Translations under genes and position numbers: made by a program
Assembly: GCA_003013855.2 (NCBI GenBank)
Contig: ML058507.1
Coordinates: 6,200,001-6,264,000, forward strand
Source of the DNA: Liriodendron chinense
Taxonomy: Eukaryota; Streptophyta; Magnoliopsida; Magnoliales; Magnoliaceae
Length of the DNA stretch: 64,000 nucleotides
Reading direction: 5' to 3'
Shown: one piece after another, positions 60,185 through 64,000 of the stretch
Layout of the letters: each line of letters starts with the position of its first letter
Numbering within the stretch: the stretch's first letter is position 1
The notes under the pieces: generated by a model
Database searches by the model: none
What the model was told of the DNA's origin: nothing
The model's input: the letters and a program-made list of their open reading frames with translations, nothing else

Positions 60185-60905
60185 TAATCATAATTTCAGG
60201 CTGATTGCATCAGGGTGATGTGCCGTAAATTACACGAATTTTGGTCCAATTTCAAGGCATTCATAGTGGCCCACAAAATTGGTGACACTATTCATTTGAA
60301 TTTAATTTTATTTTTTCCTTATAATTACTTGGGGGGAATAATGTCAAATGTTTAGGGATATGCATTAGTGGGATGAGTGTGGTAGGTTTACATGAATCTA
60401 AAGCTAATTTGGGGGCATTTAAGCGGTCCTCTAAATCGATGACACTACCCGAATTTGGTTTAGTTTTTTCTTATAATCAGTTGGAAGGAATGATTTCAAA
60501 TGCTTAGGGATATGGATTAGTGGAATGAGTGCCATAAGGCATGAATTTGGGGCCAATTTGGGGCATTCGAATAGTCCCCTAGATTAGCAACACCAATCAT
60601 CCGAATTTAATTTTAAAAAAAAAATTATAATTACATGGTGGAAATAATGTCCTATCCTTAAGGAGATGAATTAGCAGGATGCATGCCATATATTGCATGA
60701 ATTTGGGGGCAATCGAGTGGTCCCCTAAATCAATGACACTATTTATCAAAATCTAATTTTAATTTTTTTCCTTATAATTACTTTGAAGGAATGATACCAA
60801 ATGCTTAGGGATATGCATTAGTGGGATAAGTGCCATAGATTGCATGAATTTCAAGCTAATTTGGGAGCATTCAGGTGGCCCCCCAAATCAGCGATATTGT
60901 TGACA
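60185..60905. repeat. Tandem repeat, period about 150 bp, four or more copies
   Basis: The words CTTATAATTAC, GCTTAGGGATATGCATTAG, CATGAATTT and GGTCCCCTAAAT recur in the same order with spacing of about 146-155 bp (anchors near 60318, 60470, 60625 and 60771). Copies are diverged and have indels. Confidence 0.82.
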
Positions 60906-63194
60906 TAGAAATTTTTACACAGTGAAAATGGGCCTCATGCATCAGATGGCACCATTGCCCCAAGACATCACCATTTCGCCCACACCGAAAGTCAACATCA
61001 AGATCCAGCGACTACGTAGCAGGCTAAACAACAACGCCTCTGCGCCATGCGCAGGGCCCTTCTACAGCAAGACTGCTAACATAGGCACAAAGGTCCCACC
61101 ACTCGAAAAAAAAAAGGGCACCACGACCTATAGTACATAGGCACTCATCTCGACAAAATATACATACATAAACACAGAGCCAAATAGAGAAGCCTCTACA
61201 ATAAGGAACTCTATGTTCAACTGCTCACCAAGGTGAGCCTCACTTGCTTAAACATACCGCCCTTTCCCTAGGAGGACCCTGCGCCATGCACATGGGTCTC
61301 TCTAGGCAACCATAGCACCATCAGGTAACCAATAACGAGAAAGAATTCTACGTTCAGGTGCAGACCCATCATGGCATCAATGACATAGTGTTGGACTCAT
61401 CCCTAGCCCCTCGTCCAAGGAACAAGGGCGTTCTACCTCAAAACCAGCCTCTCTCAACGTCTAGCTCTCTGCGTGAGGGCACAAACTCACTGCAGCATTT
61501 GTGCCCGTTAGAGAGGACCCCGACTCCATCTAACAGGCGCTAGAGGGCAATCATCTTGTCATCTCTAGCACAAGCCAATATCATTGGTGGACCAGCCACT
61601 CGTATGCACTAAGGCCATCGCGAGCCTCCCTTGATCAAGGATCGGGACACTTCAAAGACGAATAACTGTATATTAGAATTAATCAATGTCGTCTTACAAG
61701 AAGGATAGCTTTCTTTCATTTTACCTTTTAATAAAGATTTTTCCCTAGGAATATAATTAAGGGCCTATGCTAAACCACAACCCAAAATGTAATCTATTCC
61801 AAGAAATTAACAAAAGTCACTCAGCATAGCATGTTTCCTAGGTGCGGAGCATGAATCCACTATTTGCCTTCACGAGCAGAGTAACAAAAACTCCAGCTCC
61901 GCGGCTTAAGAGCTCAAGGGCTCTTCAAAACATCGACAATCTGACGCCTCGCAGGCTAAACAGTTATTTGACACCTTACTAGCTATACTGGCTATCTGAA
62001 ACCATTGCCTCTCATGAACAAACCCAAGCTAACCCTTACAGTATGAGATGCTTGACGCCCTATGGCGATGGGGAACACCTAACACCCATGGCTAAGGAGA
62101 AGTTATGTGAAAGTCGTTGCGGAAGAATGAGCCTTCAGGATCTGACTGGTCTACACGATAGGAACCTTCGAAAGGCTGAGGATGTACGGTGTAATCCAAC
62201 TGATCCGCCTAGCTGCTACGAGAGCAGATGGGTCTGATCACCCCTCTGATCCTACAATTAGGATGGTCCCGAATCACAATCTACGGCTTAGATCATTAAG
62301 GGACGGGCTAGATGGATACTATGCTAATACCATATATTCTTCTCTCTTGGTAAGATATCTCGCGCTTTTGTGACTTGAATGATAACGAGAGAGAATTCTC
62401 CTCTACTCATAGAATAGGATAGAGGGATAAGAGATGAGATTAGATGAGATAAGGTTTATCCTTATCCCATCTAATCTTCTTCTGAATCTCAAATTCTCTT
62501 TGAATTTTGAAGTCTCGTAAGAGAGAAGAAGAGGGAAAAACCTCTGGGGCCCATCCACTAGTGATTGCCCACAAGTGGGCCCCACAGGCCCATGACTAAC
62601 ATTTCCCACTCAATGACGATATGAATCGCACGTATGGGTGTACTATTCAAACTGTACACCCAAATCGCAAATCCTAAATAATTGTACGATTATTGTATGA
62701 ATCGTAAGATAATTGTTGAATATGTAAATGGGTACAAAAAATACTTAAAAATTAATATATTATTATTTTTTATTCAATTTTTTCTTTTCCTTGTACCCAT
62801 TTGCTCATAAAATATGAAAAAGGCTCTCCCATTAAAAATATAATATTTTTCCTTTTGGGGATTTTGATATTCAAAAACCCAAAATAAAGAAATAAAGATA
62901 TATTTTGATTCACAATGGAATTGAATGTCATTTTTTTCTAACGTGACATCATTTTTTCATACATAGATACATCATACATTATAACTTAAACATACAGTTG
63001 ATCACTAGATTAATGTCATGGACTCATGGTTAAATTGTGTTTTTAGCATATTCATGAGAAAATGGATGATTAATATGTTTTTTTATTTTTCTCATCTATG
63101 TATAATTGTTTTGTATTCTTTTATGATATATTTATGAAAATTTGAAAAAATCTTACGATTTACAATTTGATAACATTGGGCACATCCTACATCA
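60906..63194. other. Unassigned spacer
   Basis: 60910-62600 has several short ORFs without family resemblance. 62640-63170 is AT-rich with inverted words (AATCGTAAGAT near 62690 and its inverse near 63152; AATGGGTACA near 62727 and its inverse near 62800). The right part could be the LTR of the chromovirus fragment that follows, but no second copy is available to prove it. Confidence 0.4.
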
Positions 63195-64000
63195 ATCCCC
63201 TCCACTTGGAAAGAACTCGTCCTCGAGTTATTCAACTGAACTCGACTCATGATACTCATACAGGTCCGCCACATTGAAAGACCGTGAGACATCCATGCCA
63301 TCGGGAAGATCAGCAACATAGGGCGATATCATTGATTTTCTTAAGGATCGGAATAGAACATATCTTCTTATTCATCAACTTAGTATATGTCCTAGTCGAA
63401 AACCTCTCATTGCGCAGGTGAACTAGCACGTTATCACCCACTTCAAAAACCTTCTAGTGCCGATGTTTATCAATCTTCTCTTTATACTTGGCATTAGACT
63501 ATTGTAACTTCTTAGGTGTCAATAGGGCCGGCATAGCACAAGGACTCGTGCTCTCCCTCATTAGACCCTTAAGGATTAGTTCCTCCAATTATCCCTGCAA
63601 TATCTCGCTTCTTTTAGACTCATCTAATAATGTAGGCGATTAAGCAAACTTGCTTGCCCCTAGGACAAGATCAATGTGGTGTTGGATAATACGCATGGGG
63701 GGCAACTCGTCAGGAAGTTCATCGGGCATGATTGCCTTGAATTCCTACAACATTAGTTTCAACTTCTCTGGAATATTTGTAGGTTCTACTTCTTCCCTCT
63801 TTACAACCAGTGCATATATCTCTCCTGTCTGTAAGGATTATTTTACGAATTCTCGTACAAGTCGAAAAGACTACCCCTCCACTTTAAAAGTCTTGGGTTG
63901 GGTCTCCATTCACATAGAGGCGAGGATAATCTTTCTACCATCCTTAACAAAAGCACATATATTATCCTAGCCTATATGTGTGGCATCAACATCATACTGC
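63195..64000 (-). pseudogene. Chromovirus (Ty3/gypsy) fragment with internal deletion
   Basis: On the minus strand, from the right edge: the region after the protease (DGRKIIL), a DELPPMRIIQHHIDLV motif before RT, then the RT start SPCAMPALLTPKK at about 63515-63550. The next residues already belong to the integrase C-terminus (SNAKYKE, KVFEVGDNVLVHLRNERF, FNVADLYEYHE). The catalytic RT, RNase H and integrase core are thus missing. Several stops are present. Motif usage points to a chromovirus of the CRM/Reina type. Confidence 0.72.

Overview
Plant (angiosperm) nuclear DNA: spliced genes with GT-AG introns, two recognisable plant gene families, and a heavy load of plant-type retroelements and MITEs. 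A roughly 250-300 bp motif set (alternating GTGGGCCCAC-type and ATGGACGG-type words) recurs in MITEs, introns, spacers and one LTR. From memory I associate it with magnoliid genomes (laurel or magnolia relatives), so a magnoliid is my best but weak guess.

Layout. 1-7395: a decayed Ty3/gypsy element of the Tat type on the minus strand, cut off in its integrase, with its 5' LTR at 6498-7395. 7396-10234: spacer with MITE-like debris and the promoter region. 10860-31120: a complete 20-exon gene on the plus strand for a full-size PDR-type ABCG transporter. The exons sum to 4,449 bp and predict 1,482 residues with both nucleotide-binding domains intact. Its introns hold four MITEs, a TRIM element, a tandem copy of the tail of exon 18, a TC microsatellite touching a splice donor and a G-rich run. 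32453-47090: a full-length Tat-type LTR retrotransposon (5-bp target duplication CAGCG). Gag-pol lies on the minus strand and an extra antisense ORF on the plus strand. Its reverse transcriptase is split by a 4,466-bp solo-LTR-like insertion (39161-43626, target duplication TCAAC). 48136-50504: the WRC and C-terminal exons of a growth-regulating factor (GRF3/GRF4-like) on the minus strand, with the miR396 site. The QLQ exon is not visible in the window. About 52846-59956: an L1-type LINE on the plus strand, itself interrupted near its 3' end by an LTR-like sequence. 60185-60905: a tandem repeat of about 150 bp. 63195-64000: a chromovirus (Ty3/gypsy) fragment on the minus strand in which the start of RT is fused directly to the integrase C-terminus.

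The two host genes are unrelated. The transporter is a plasma-membrane exporter family member. The GRF is a transcription factor in the miR396 growth circuit. They lie in opposite orientation, 17 kb apart, and almost all of that distance is the nested retrotransposon. I see no tRNA, rRNA, CRISPR or prokaryotic features. The most interesting observations are the nested insertion structure of the Tat element with its separately promoted antisense ORF, the GRF gene without a nearby QLQ exon, the exon-tail duplication, and the exact structures (TSDs, PBS, LTRs) of the small elements in the transporter introns.
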